The notes under the pieces: generated by a model | What the model was told of the DNA's origin: nothing | Seen by the model: the letters and a program-made list of their open reading frames with translations, nothing else | Database searches by the model: none | Shown: positions 11,282 to 21,505 of the stretch, one piece after another | Layout of the letters: each line of letters starts with the position of its first letter | Numbering within the stretch: the stretch's first letter is position 1 | Made by a program: the position numbers and the translations under genes | From: Hordeum vulgare subsp. vulgare | Taxonomy: Eukaryota > Streptophyta > Magnoliopsida > Poales > Poaceae | DNA: 64,000 bases | Reading direction: 5' to 3' | Assembly (NCBI RefSeq): GCF_904849725.1 | Contig: NC_058523.1 | Span: forward strand, 108,812,189 to 108,876,188

Positions 11282-11345
11282 TTCGAAAGGATGGCGGTTA
11301 TAAATATGCAAAGAAATGCATATTTATAGATGTCGCCCTTTCGAA
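11282..11345. promoter_or_regulatory. Palindromic region with TATA boxes on both strands; likely CACTA promoter
   Basis: The arms begin TTCGAAAGG and end CCTTTCGAA. The centre is TATAAATATGCA, a short loop and its complement. This gives TATAAATA on the minus strand (11321-11328), pointing to TNP2 about 415 bases downstream, and the same box on the plus strand (11299-11306). The minus-strand box is the better-supported promoter; the plus-strand box has no gene in front of it. Confidence 0.6.
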
Positions 11346-11680
11346 CGGGAGACGCATACTGGTCACGCATACTCATGATTGAAGAAACCTATAGCTAGCA
11401 AGTTTCATCGGCACGAAGACCGGGACAGAGCAAATTAAGGGGGTAGGAGGAGAAGTCATTTGTGCTCACCAACAAACGCAAGGGCGGAGCTCGTCCAACG
11501 CACGTGGAGGTCGTCGAACAACTGCACATTGAAATTCACCCGATCAACACAAATACGATGTTTTTATAATTAACATGATCGGAAAATATGTGACCTAACT
11601 CATAATTTACAAAACTATGACCCCGTGGGCCTCTGGAAGGCCAAAAAGCACCTTCTCGTTCAAAAGAAGGCAGAAGAGGT
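11346..11680. other. CACTA spacer, no recognised feature
   Basis: Mixed-composition DNA upstream of the predicted TNP2 promoter. No convincing ORF or repeat seen. Confidence 0.5.
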
Positions 11681-12055
11681 GTCGGGGGTCGGGGCTTAGT
11701 GGCGTCGGGAGTCAGTGCCGTCGAGGGTCGGTGGCATCGGGGGTCAGGGGGTTAGTGGCGTCGGTTGTGGGGGGTCAGTGGCGTCGGGGGTCCAGGGTCA
11801 GTGGCGTCGGGGGTCCAGGGTCAGTGACGTCGGGTGTCAGTGGCGTCGGGGGTCGGGGGTTGGTGGCGTCGAGCGTCGGAGGTCGGGAGTCGTGGGCCGA
11901 GGGTCTGAGTCGGGGGCAGTGGCGTCGGGGGTCGAGGGTTAGTGGCGTCGGGGGTCGGGGCTCGGGGGTCAGTGGCGTCGGAGGTCGATGGTCGGGGGTC
12001 AGTGGCGTCGGGCGTCAGGGGTCGGGGGTCGAGGGTCAGTTTCGGGGTGCCGGGG
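11681..12055. repeat. GC-rich minisatellite based on GTCGGGGGTCAGTGGC
   Basis: Short irregular tandem units of GTCAGTGGCGTCGGGGGTC and variants fill the stretch. The long plus-strand frame starting at 11617 runs from these repeats into the microsatellite and is not a gene. Confidence 0.85.
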
Positions 12056-12390
12056 TTCCCTTTTCCTCTTCTTTCTTCTTCTCCTCTCTCCTCTTTTTCT
12101 TCTTCTTCTTCTGCTTCTTCTTCTTCTTCTTCTTCTTTTTTCTCCTCCTACTCCCCCTCCTCTTTTTCTCCTTCTATTCTTTTTCTTCTTCTTCTTCTTC
12201 TTCTTCTTCTTCTTCTTCTTCTTCTTCTTCTTCTTCTTCTTTCTCCTCCTCTTTCTCCTCCTCCTCCTCTCCTCTTCTTCTTCTTCTTCTTCTTCTTCTT
12301 CTTCTTCTTTTTTCTCCTCCTCCTCCTCCTCTTCTTCTTCTTCTTCTTCTTCTTCTCCTGCTTTTTTCCTTCTGCTTTTTTTCTTCTAAC
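12056..12390. repeat. (TTC)n/(CTC)n microsatellite
   Basis: Almost pure pyrimidine run of TTC and TCC triplets on the plus strand. It is the same simple-sequence type as the array at 2010-4440, on the other side of the genes. Confidence 0.92.
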
Positions 12391-12519
12391 CTAACTAACT
12401 AACCTAATTAGCCTAATAATCTAACCAAATAAACTAACTAAATTACCCTATATATAATAAAAAACTAACCTAATAAACTAACTAAAGTAATTAACTTTTT
12501 TAAAAAGAAAAACAGGAAA
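12391..12519. other. AT-rich spacer with CTAACTAA-type short repeats
   Basis: Runs of CTAACCTAACTAACTAACC-like sequence. It echoes the GCTAACTAAGCTAATTATG tails of the left-hand array. Confidence 0.6.
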
Positions 12520-12900
12520 AACTCACCGGCAGGGGGCGGCGGCAGGGGGCGGCGGTGGCAGGGGGCGCGCGGCTGGGGGCTCGCCGGAGGGGGCGTCGGC
12601 GGCAGGGGGCGGCGACGGCAGGTGGCGCGCAGCAGGGGGCGGCGGCGGCAGGGGGCGGCGACGGCAGGTGGCGCGGGCGCGCGGCAGGGGGCGGCGGCGG
12701 CAGGGGGCGGCGGCGGCAGGGGGCGCGCCGCAGGGGAGGTGCCCTCTCGGGGAGGGGATCCCATGGGGAGGGGGTCGCCGAGAGGGGTGAGGTCGCCGGG
12801 GGCGGTGGGCTCGCCGGGGGGGTGGGCTCGCCGCGGGGAGGGGGTCGCCGCCGTGGAGAGAGAGAGTGTTCGGGGTGAGAGAGAGAGAGACAGTGAGCAA
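12520..12900. repeat. GC-rich repeats GGCGGCAGGGGGC in the CACTA right arm
   Basis: Tandem GGCGGCAGGGGGC units with GGTGGCGCGCGGC variants, then short GAGA runs. The Arg/Gly/Pro frames they create are rejected as genes. Confidence 0.85.
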
Positions 12901-13230
12901 GGGGGGGTAACGGCCGTTATAGGGCTGCCCCTTTGCCGTCCGCCCCCCGACGGCAAAGGGCCGTATGGCAGACGACAAAGGGCCGTATGGCAGACGGCAA
13001 AGGCCCGCGGACGGCAAAGGCCCCCGGATTTCGGACACGGCAGGCATGGGACCCACGCGTCCCCTTTGCCGTCTGCCCTGGGGCTCTTTGCCGTCTGCTG
13101 GCAGACGGCAAAGGACCCACACATGGCAAATTGTATTTTTGCCATGTGTCAGTTCTTTGCCGTCTGTATTGTGTCAACTGATGGCAAAGAGGTTCTTTGC
13201 CCTCAGCCAGCAGACGGTAAAGAACTGGCT
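12901..13230. repeat. Right subterminal repeats of the CACTA element
   Basis: Repeated TTTGCCGTC and GACGGCAAA cores in both orientations, matching the left subterminal region. Probable binding sites of the TNP1-type protein, by family analogy. Confidence 0.85.
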
Positions 13231-13258
13231 GACGGCAAATTTCTGGATTCCAGTAGTG
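13231..13258. repeat. CACTA right terminal inverted repeat
   Basis: The complement begins CACTACTGGAATCCAG and ends TTTGCCGTC; it matches the left repeat at 26 of 28 bases. Confidence 0.93.
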
Positions 13259-13261
13259 CTT
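13259..13261. other. Target-site duplication CTT, right copy (CACTA)
   Basis: Identical to 945-947. Confidence 0.9.
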
Positions 13262-14711
13262 CCTTTTGAAACTTTGTCCTCCTTGACAAAGGATGATTTT
13301 GCTGCGGTTGAAGATTATGTTGTTGTTCTTGAAGAGGAGCTACTATCATTGTTGTTTCTCTGTTGACCACAACAATAGCCGTTTCAGTGTTAGGTGCAGG
13401 AGTATTTTCTTCATTTTCACCTTTTTCCTCAGGTTGAGGATTTTCCTCAGCTTGAGGAATTTGCTTGGTGGAGGAGGCAAAATTTTCATCTGATGTAGCT
13501 GAACCTTGAGCAGATTCATCACAGACGCTCTTCCATCAGACCTTGTGAGGATTTCTCTTGTAGCAGGAGCAGGAGGGACTTGGGTTCTATCTTCCCAGAA
13601 CTCATCACGGAAAACAGGAGTGGTGCAATCAAAATCATCAGATGTATTTTGAGGAATGGAGGACCGAGGAATATCATCAATTTGTATTTCCTCATCCAAG
13701 ATTTCTTCAGATTCAGCATCTTTCATTTCCTCATCTTCTTTAGGAATGACATAGTCAATTCGAAGGGAACAAGTGCATAGGATGGACCTACATTCAGAGG
13801 CGTAGCATCCACTGGGGCAGTTGAAGACTCTGTCTGAGTGACCTTTGGGCGCTTGGCCTCTGATGATTTTGAGGTCATTGAAGATTTTTTTTCTTTGCTT
13901 CTTTCTCAGCAGCCTTGGTCTTCTTCACGTCTGATGCAGACGGAACCATCTTCTTCACCTTTGAGGGTTGAGGTGAAGGAATTCTTTCTTCAAGAGCCGG
14001 TGCAGTTTCAGTCCTGGCAGTTTCCTCACCTGGAGCATTTTCTTCAGCTGGAGCATTTTCATCAGCTCGAGTATCTTGAGGCATTTCCTCAATAACAGGT
14101 TCATCAGCTTCGTCTTATTCGGTTAGCTGAACCGAATAGCTGGACTCAGGTAGCTTTGTTTCATAGGAGGAGCAGCCTTCTTGTTGTATTCATCAATTGC
14201 ATTAGTTGCAAACTTGATGAAATTTACCTTGAGACTTTGACGATCAAATAGATTTGTGTACTTGTGAGTCAAAGTCTTCAGTTCAGCTTGGGTGGACACA
14301 AGAGCTTCAGGCGTGAGATTGAGGAGATTCTGCCTGAGGAATTTCTCCTTCTTCAGTTTAGCAGCCTTTGCTTGCTTGGCTTGCCGCTCTTTCCATTTTG
14401 CCTCATTGATGAATGTGGCAACCATGTGGCTGAGACTAGGGGGAAGCTTCAAATCATCAATGGGAGTGGTTGGGTCTTCATACCAGACATTGATGAAATC
14501 TAACAGAACCTTGGGGTCCATGGCAAGAGGAATAGAGCTGCCTGAGGCTTGTGCAACTCGTTCCCGCTTGTTTCTGATGATTGCTTGAAGAGTTTCATCA
14601 TCGAATTCCTCACTCCCTTCTAATGCAGAGAGGATGTTGAAGACATTGCTTGGGTTGGACCTAATGCCTCTTCCAACAGACATTTTATTCTTCAGAAGTG
14701 TGGGTGAAGAC
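13262..14711 (-). pseudogene. Env-like downstream ORF of Sirevirus X, middle part
   Basis: Read from 14711 leftwards, the frame continues in phase from the segment right of the Angela insertion. It gives a 186-codon open stretch with KMSVGRGIRSNPS, LLDFINVWYED and a Lys/Ala-rich coiled region (KERQAKQAKAAKLKKEKF). Beyond about 14120 the reading breaks into acidic, Pro/Glu-rich and Lys-rich low-complexity pieces in shifting frames, with DEEIQIDDIPRSS near 13680. I recognise no enzymatic domain. Low-complexity charged middles are common in such ORFs. At least one frameshift and several stops make it non-functional. Confidence 0.65.
14707..14711. other. Target-site duplication AAGAC, left copy (Angela)
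   Basis: Matches 23287-23291 exactly. Confidence 0.92.
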
Positions 14712-16501
14712 TGTTGTAAATATGCCCTAGAGGCAATAATAAATTAGTTATTATTATATTTCTTTGTTCATGATAATAATTTATTATCCATGCTATAATT
14801 GTATTGATTGGAAACAAAAATACATGTGTGGATACATAGACAAAATACTGTCCCTAGTAAGCCTCTAGTTGACTAGCTCGTTGATCCAAGATGGTCAAGG
14901 TTACCTGACCATAGACAAGTGTTGTCACTTGATAATGGGATCACATCATTAGGAGAATCATGTGATGGACAAGACCCAAACTATGAACGTAGCATGTGAT
15001 TGTGTCATTTTTTTGCTATTGTTTTCTGCGTGTCAAGTATTCATTCCTATGACCATGAGATCATGTAACTCACTGACACCGGAGGAATACCTTGTGTGTA
15101 TCAAACGTCGCAACGTAACTAGGTGACTATAAAGGTGCTCTACACGTATCTCTGAAGGTGTCCGTTGAGTTAGTATGGATCAAGACTAGGATTTGTCACT
15201 CCGTGTGACGGAGAGGTATCTCGGGCCCACTCGGTAATACAACATCACCCACAAGCCTTGCAAGCAATGTGACTAAGTGTAAGTCACGGGATCTTGTATT
15301 ATGGAACGAGTAAAGAGACTTGCTCGTAATGAGATTGAAATAGGTATGCGGATACCGACGATCGAATCTCGGGCAAGTAACATACCGAAGGACAAAGGGA
15401 ATGACATCCGGGATTATATGAATCCTTGGCACTGAGGTTCAACTGATAAGATCTTCGGAGAATATGTAGGATCCAATATGGGCATCCAGGTCCCGGTATT
15501 GCATATTGACCGAGGAGTGTCTCGGGTCATGTCTACATAGTTCTCAAACCCGCAGGGTTTGCACATTTAAGGTTCGACGATGTTTAGTATAGTTGAGTTA
15601 CATGTGTTGGTGACCTAAGGTTGTTCGGAGTCCCGGATGAGATCACGTACGTCACGAGGGTTTCCGGAATGGCTCGGAAATGAAGATTGATATAAAGGAA
15701 GTTGGTGTTTGGATTCCGGAAAGTTTTCGGGCATTACCGGCAGTGTACCGGGAGAGACGAATGGGTTTCGGGGGCCCACTGGTTGGGCCCACCACGCCCA
15801 AAGAGGTCCACGTGGGTTTATTGGATTTACAATAAGGTATAATGGGTGACAAAGTCATCCAAGGAAAGCGCATGAGGAAAAAGTGGAAAAACCAAAAGAG
15901 GTGGGAAAGTAAGGAAGGAGTCCTAATCCAAGTGGGATTGGAGAAGGACTCCTCCATCCCACTTCGCCCGAGCCAAGGATGGTTTCCTCGGTGCGCCAAG
16001 GCTTCCCAAGGCTGCCTCTCCCCTCCTCCTATATATACTAGAGATTTAGGGATTTTGAGACACAACTTTTGCCACGTGCAACTCAAACCTACACCTCGTA
16101 GTTCTTCCTCTAGATTAGATTTCTGCGGAGCTTGGGCGGAGCCCTGCACGAATAGATCATCACCAACACCGGCGCACCGTCACGTTGCCGGAGAACTCAT
16201 CTACTTCTCAGTCTCTCTTGCTGGATAAAGAAGGCCGAGATCGTCATCGAGCTTTACGTGTGCTGAATGCGGAGGTGTCGTCCGTTCGGCACTAGATCGG
16301 AACAGATCGTGGGACAGATCGTGGAACGCGGTGATTTGAATCACGAAGCTGTACCACTACATCAACCGCATTTCTTAACGCTTCCTACTTAGCGATATAC
16401 AAGGATACGTAGATCTAATCTCCTCTCGTAGATGTACATCACCATGGTAGGTCTTCGTGTGCGTAGGAAATTTTTTGTTTCCGATGCAACGTTCCCCAAC
16501 A
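14712..16501 (+). repeat. Angela 5' LTR
   Basis: Starts TGTTGTAAATATG and ends CGTTCCCCAACA, just before the PBS. It differs visibly from the 3' copy (for example TGTTGTAAA against TGTTGGAAA). Confidence 0.94.
16029..16039 (+). promoter_or_regulatory. Angela LTR TATA box
   Basis: CTATATATACT in a CT-rich context, in the BARE1-type promoter position. The same box is in the 3' LTR near 22825-22835. Confidence 0.65.
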
Positions 16502-16502
16502 G

Positions 16503-16522
16503 TGGCATCGTGAGCTAGGTTC
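16503..16522 (+). other. Angela primer binding site
   Basis: TGGCATCGTGAGCTAGGTTC directly follows the 5' LTR. It is an altered version of the initiator-tRNA-Met type site TGGTATCAGAGC. Confidence 0.75.
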
Positions 16523-17795
16523 ATGCGTAGATGTTATCTCGAGTAGAACACAAAAGGTTTTGTGGACGTTGATGTTCGATTTGCTGCCCTCCTTAGTATT
16601 TTCTCAATTCGGCGGTATTGTTGGATTGAAGCGGCCCGAACCGACATTACTCGTACGCTTACGAGAGACTCGTTTCATCGACTAACATGCAACTCGTTGC
16701 ATAAAGATGACTGGCAGTTGCCTGTTTCTTCAACTTTAGTTGAATTGGCTTTGACCGAGGCGGAACTTGGAGAGAGGTTAAATAGCAATTTTCACATCTC
16801 CGTTGTGGTTTTTGCGTAAGTAAGATGCGATCATACTAGATACCCATAGCAGCCACGTAAAACATGCAACAAAAAATTAGAGGACGTCTAACTTGTTTTT
16901 GCACGGTATGCTTGTGATATGATATGGCCAATGACGTGATGTGATATATTGGATGTATGAGATGATCATGTTGTAATAGTTAATATTGACTTGCACGTCG
17001 ATGCTACGACAACCGGCAGGAGCCATAGGGTTGTCTTTAAACTAACATTTCTGCTTGAGATGTGTTTACTATATTGCTAGGTCGTAGCTTTAGTAGTAAT
17101 AGCATAGATAGCACGACAAACTCGATGGCGGCACGATGATGGAGATCATGGTGTGGAGCCGATGACAAGAAGATCATGCTAGTGCTTTGGTGATGGAGAT
17201 CAAGAAGCACAAGATGATGGCCATATCGTGTCACTTTTGAATTCAATGTGATTATAATCCTTTTATGCACCTTACTTTGCTTGGAACGACGGTAGCATTA
17301 TAAGGTGATCTCTCACTAAAATTTCAAGAATAAATTGTGTTCTCCCCGACTGTGCACCGTTGCAACAGTTCGTCATTTTGAGACACGACGTGATGATCGG
17401 GTGTGATAGACTCAACGTTCACATACAACGGGTGCAAAACAGTTGCACACGCGGAACACTCAGGCTAAACTTGACGAGACTAGCATGTGCACACATGGCC
17501 TCGGAACACAAGAGACCAAAAGGTCAAGCATGAATCATATAGTTGATATGATTAGCATAGAGATGCTTACCACTGAAGCTATACTCAACTCACGTGATGA
17601 TCAGACTTGAGGTAGTGGATTTGGATCATGTACCACTCAAATGACTAGAGGGATGTACTTTTTGAGTGCGAGTTTATTAAGTAATTTGATTAGTTAAACT
17701 CTAATTATCATGAACATAGTCAAAAGGTCTTTGCGAATTATGATGTAGCTTGCGCTATAGCTCTACTATTTTTTATATGTTCCTAGAGAAAATTT
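16523..17795 (+). other. Angela untranslated leader, no gene
   Basis: A leader of over 1 kb before gag, as usual in BARE1/Angela. The short frames here carry no recognisable motif. Confidence 0.6.
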
Positions 17796-18545
17796 AGCTG
17801 AAATATGATAGTAGCAACTTTGCGGACTGAGTACGTAAAACTGAGGACTGTCCTCATTGCTGCGCAGAAGGCTTATGTCCGTAATGCACCACTCGGTGTG
17901 CTGCACCTCGAGCATCGTCTGTGGATGTTGCGAACATCTGACATACACGTTTTTGATGACTACGTGATAGTTCAGTGCATAATACTTAATGGCTTAGAAG
18001 CAAGGCGCCGAGGACGTTTTCAAACGTCACGGAACATAAGAGACGTTCTAAGAGATGAAATTGAGATTTCATGCTCGTGCCCTTGTTGAGAGGTATGAGA
18101 CCTCCGACAATATTCTTTGTCTACAAAGTAAAGGAGAAAATCTCAATCGTTGATCATGTTCTCAGATTGTCTGAGTACAACAATCGCTTGAATCAAGTGG
18201 GAGTTTATCTTCCAGATGAGATAGTGACGGTTCTCCAAAGTCACTGCCACTAAGCTACTAGAGCTTCGTGATGAACTATAACATATCAAGGATAGATATG
18301 ATGATCCTTGAGGGATTCACAATGTTTGACATTGCGAAAGTAGAAATCAAGAAGGAGCATCAATTGTTGATGGTTAGTAAAACCACTAGTTTCAAGAAGG
18401 GCAAGGGCTGGAAGGGATACTTCATGAAATGGAAAACCAGTTGCTGCTCTAATGAAGAAACCCAAGATTGAACCCAAACCCAAGACTAAGTGCTTCTGTT
18501 ATGAGGGGAACGGTCACTCAGGCGGAGCTACCCTAGATACTTGGT
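17796..18545 (+). pseudogene. Degenerate gag of the Angela element
   Basis: Shifting frames match BARE1-type capsid sequence: LRTVLIAAQKAYV, ILNGLEARRRGRF, YNNRLNQVGVYLPDEI and AKVEIKKEHQLLMVSKTTS, followed by a Lys-rich stretch. The zinc knuckle near 18490 is ruined: it reads CFCYEGNGH, with a wrong Cys spacing and no final Cys. The same altered knuckle DNA appears in the second Angela-like fragment near 58485. No continuous gag could be made. Confidence 0.8.
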
Positions 18546-19900
18546 AGATGAGAAGGCTGGCGAAGTCAACATAAGTATATTTGATATACATGATATTGAT
18601 GTGTACTTTACTAGTACTCCTAGTAGCACGAGGGTATTATATAATAGTTCGATTGCTAAGTGATTAGTAACTTGAAATAAAAGCTACGAAATAAATGGAG
18701 ACTAGCTAAAAGCAAGGTGATGATAAGTGTTTCCAAGGTTGATGTGATCAAACATCGCACGCTCCCTCTACCATCGGGATTGGTGTTAAACCTAAATAAT
18801 TGTTATTAGGTGTTTGCGTTGAGCATGAACATGATTGGATCGTGTTTATTGAAATACGATTTTTCTTTTTGGTTATTCTATTTGCTTGAATAATTACCTC
18901 GAATGGTTTATTGAATCTCGATCGTAGTGTTACACATGTTCACAATATTGGTGCCAAAAGATACAAAGTAATAATGATAGTACCACTTACTTGTGGCACT
19001 GCCGCTTGAGTCATGTTGGTGTAAAATGCATGAAGAAGATCCATGTTGATGGATCTTTGTACTCACTCATTTTTGAATCGTTTGAGACATGCAAACCATA
19101 CCTATTGGTATAAACGCATGAGGAAACTCCATGCAGATGGATCGTTTGGACTCACTTGATTTTGAATCACTTGAGACATGAAAAATCATACCACATGGAA
19201 CAAGAAAGTAACTTGTTGGATGCAATACATTTTTGATGTGTGCAGTCCAATAAGTGCTAAGGCACGCAGTGGATATCGTTATGTTCTTACTTCATTGATG
19301 ATTTGAGTAGATACAAGAGTATTTAGTTGATGAATCACAAGTATGGAATATTGAAAAGTTCAAAGCTATTTTAGAGTAAAGATCATCGTGACAAGAGGAC
19401 AAACTGTCTACAATATGATCATAGAGATGAATATATGAGTTGCGAGTTTTGGTACACAGTTAAGACAATGTGGAAATTGTTTCGCAGTTCATGCCACCTA
19501 GAACACCATAGTGTGATGGTGTGTCCGAACGTCATAGCCGCGCCCTATTTGATATGGTGCATACTATGATGTCTCTTATCGAATTACCACTATCGTTTAT
19601 GGGTTATGCATTAGAGACAACCACATTCACTTTAAATAGGGTACCGCGTATTTCCGTTGAGATGACATGGTATAGACTATGGTTTGGAGAAACCTAAGCT
19701 GTCGTTTCTTAAAAGTTTGGGGCAGCTATTCTTATGCAAAAAAGTTTCAGTGTGATAAGCTCGAACCCAAAGCACATAAGTGCATCTTCATAGGATATCC
19801 AAAACAGTTGGGTACATCTCCTATCTCAGATCCGGAAGCGAAGTGTTTGTTTCTAGAAATGGGTCCTTTCTCGAGGAAAGGTTTCTCTCAAAAGAATTGA
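18546..19900 (+). pseudogene. Degenerate protease/integrase region of the Angela element
   Basis: Traces include a protease/GAG-pre-integrase stretch with LWHCR-like remnants near 19000. Integrase-core DNA near 19500 retains the ACACCATAGTGTGATGGTGT segment, which in active relatives encodes the catalytic glutamate region. The end is near 19680-19900 (KFQCDKLEPKAHKCIFIGYP). A GAGACATGCAAACCATACC segment around 19083 recurs in diverged form near 19160, suggesting a local duplication. Many stops. Confidence 0.75.
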
Positions 19901-20960
19901 GTGGGAGGGTGGTGGAACTTGGTAAGGTTAGTGAACCGTCACTTCAACCAGTGTGTAGTAGGGCGCAAGAAGTTGTTCCTGTGGCGCCAACACCAATTGA
20001 AGTGGAAACTGATGATGGTGACCATTGAGCTTCGGATCAAGTTACTACAAACCTTGTAGGTTGACAATGTCGCGTACTACTACAGAGTGGAACAGTAACC
20101 TTATCTTGGAGGTCATGTTGTTGAACAACAATGAACCTGCGAGCTATGGAGAAGCGATGGTGGGCCCGGATTCCGACAAATGGCTAGAGGCCATGAAATC
20201 CGAGAGAGGATCCATGTATCAAAACAAAGTGTAGACTTGGGAAGAACTACTTGATGGTCGTAGGAATGTTAAGTAAAGATGGATCTTTAAAGGGAAGACA
20301 GACGATGATGATGAAAAGTCACCATTAAGAAAAGCTCGACTTATCGCAAAGATGTTTTCGACAAGTTCAAACAGTTGACTATGATGAGACTTTCTCACTC
20401 GTAGCGATGCTAAAAATCTGTTGGAATTATGTTAGCAATTGCTGCATTGTTTGTGAAATATTGCACATAGGATGTCAAAACATTGTTTCCTCGATGGTTT
20501 CTTGAGGAAAGGTTGTATGTGATACAACCAGAAGGTTTTGCCAATCCTAAGGATGCTAACAAGTATGCAAGCTCCAGCGATCCTTCTATGGACTGGTGCA
20601 AGCATCTCGGAGTTGGAATATACGCTTTGATGAGATGATCAAAGCTTTTGGGTTTGTACAAGGTTTATGAGAAACTTGTATTTCCAAAGAAGTGAGTGGG
20701 AGCACTATAAAATTTCTGATAAGTATATGTGGTTGACATATTGTAGAATCTCTGTGAAGCATAAAGGGTTGTTTGAAAGGAGTTTTTCAAAGGAAAACCT
20801 GGATAGATCTACTTGAACATTGAGCATCAAGATATATAGAGATAGATCAAAACGCTTAATAGAACTTCCAATGAAATGCATGCCTTGACAAGATTTTGAA
20901 GGAGTTCAAAATAGATCAACAAAGAAGGAGTTCTTGGCTGTGTTGTAAGGTGTGAATTTG
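19901..20960 (+). pseudogene. Degenerate reverse transcriptase of the Angela element
   Basis: Copia RT (RVT_2 type) remnants: SYGEAMVGPDSDKWLEAMKSE at the start, then KARLIAK, then pieces of the catalytic region in several frames to about 20960. The YVDD box is unreadable. RNase H is barely recognisable after this point. Confidence 0.75.
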
Positions 20961-21494
20961 AGTAAGACTCAAAGACCGACCACGGCAAAAGAAAGAGAAA
21001 GGACGACGGTCGTCCCCTATGCCTTAGCCGTAGGCTTTAAAGTATGCCAAGATGTGTACCGCACCTGATGTGTGCCTTGCCATGTGTCTGTCAAGGGGTA
21101 CAAGAGGTGATCCAGTATTGAATTACTAAAACAGCGGTCAAAGTTATCCTTAGTAACTAGTGGAGTAAGGACTTTTTCTCGATTATGGAGGTGATTAAAG
21201 AGTTCATCGTAAAGGGTTACATCGATGCAAGTTTTGACACTAATCCGAATAACTCTAAGTAGTAAAACAGATTCGTATAGTAGAGTAGATATTTGGAGTA
21301 TTTCCGAATAGCACGTAGTAGCAGCATCTATAAGATGACATAAAGATTTGTAAAGCACACACGGATTTGAAAGATTGAGAACCGTTGACTAAAACCTCTC
21401 TCACGAGCAAGACGTGATCAAACTCCAGAACTGAATGGGTGTTGGATTCGTTGAAATCACATGGTGATGTGAACTAGATTATTGACAGTAGTGC
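20961..21494 (+). other. Angela 3' internal region, RNase H remnant only
   Basis: Strongly decayed DNA up to the polypurine tract. No usable frame seen. Confidence 0.5.
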
Positions 21495-21505
21495 AAGTGG
21501 GAGAC
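21495..21505 (+). other. Angela polypurine tract
   Basis: AAGTGGGAGAC directly before the 3' LTR, the plus-strand primer of this family. Confidence 0.8.

Larger units (their letters stand above)
948..13258 (-). mobile_element. Complete CACTA (En/Spm-type) DNA transposon with two transposase genes
   Basis: It starts CACTACTG at 948 and ends CAGTAGTG at 13258. The 28-base terminal inverted repeats agree at 26 positions and are flanked by a perfect CTT/CTT duplication. Length is 12,311 bp. Both ends carry dense TTTGCCGTCTGCC subterminal repeats. The coding region lies on the minus strand: TNP2-type transposase (10904-7337), then TNP1-type protein (7108-4564). Between genes and ends lie long low-complexity arrays. 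It is inserted in the env-like ORF of Sirevirus X. All predicted exon junctions keep frame, so the element may be autonomous. I do not assign a family name. Confidence 0.95.

Noticed and set aside
11617..12402. Plus-strand ORF of 261 codons
   Set aside because: Composed of a GC minisatellite followed by a TTC microsatellite; Gly/Val/Ser repeats then Ser/Phe runs.
12465..13366. Pro/Arg/Ala-rich ORFs up to 226 codons on both strands
   Set aside because: Generated by GC-rich repeats and CACTA subterminal repeats; no family features.
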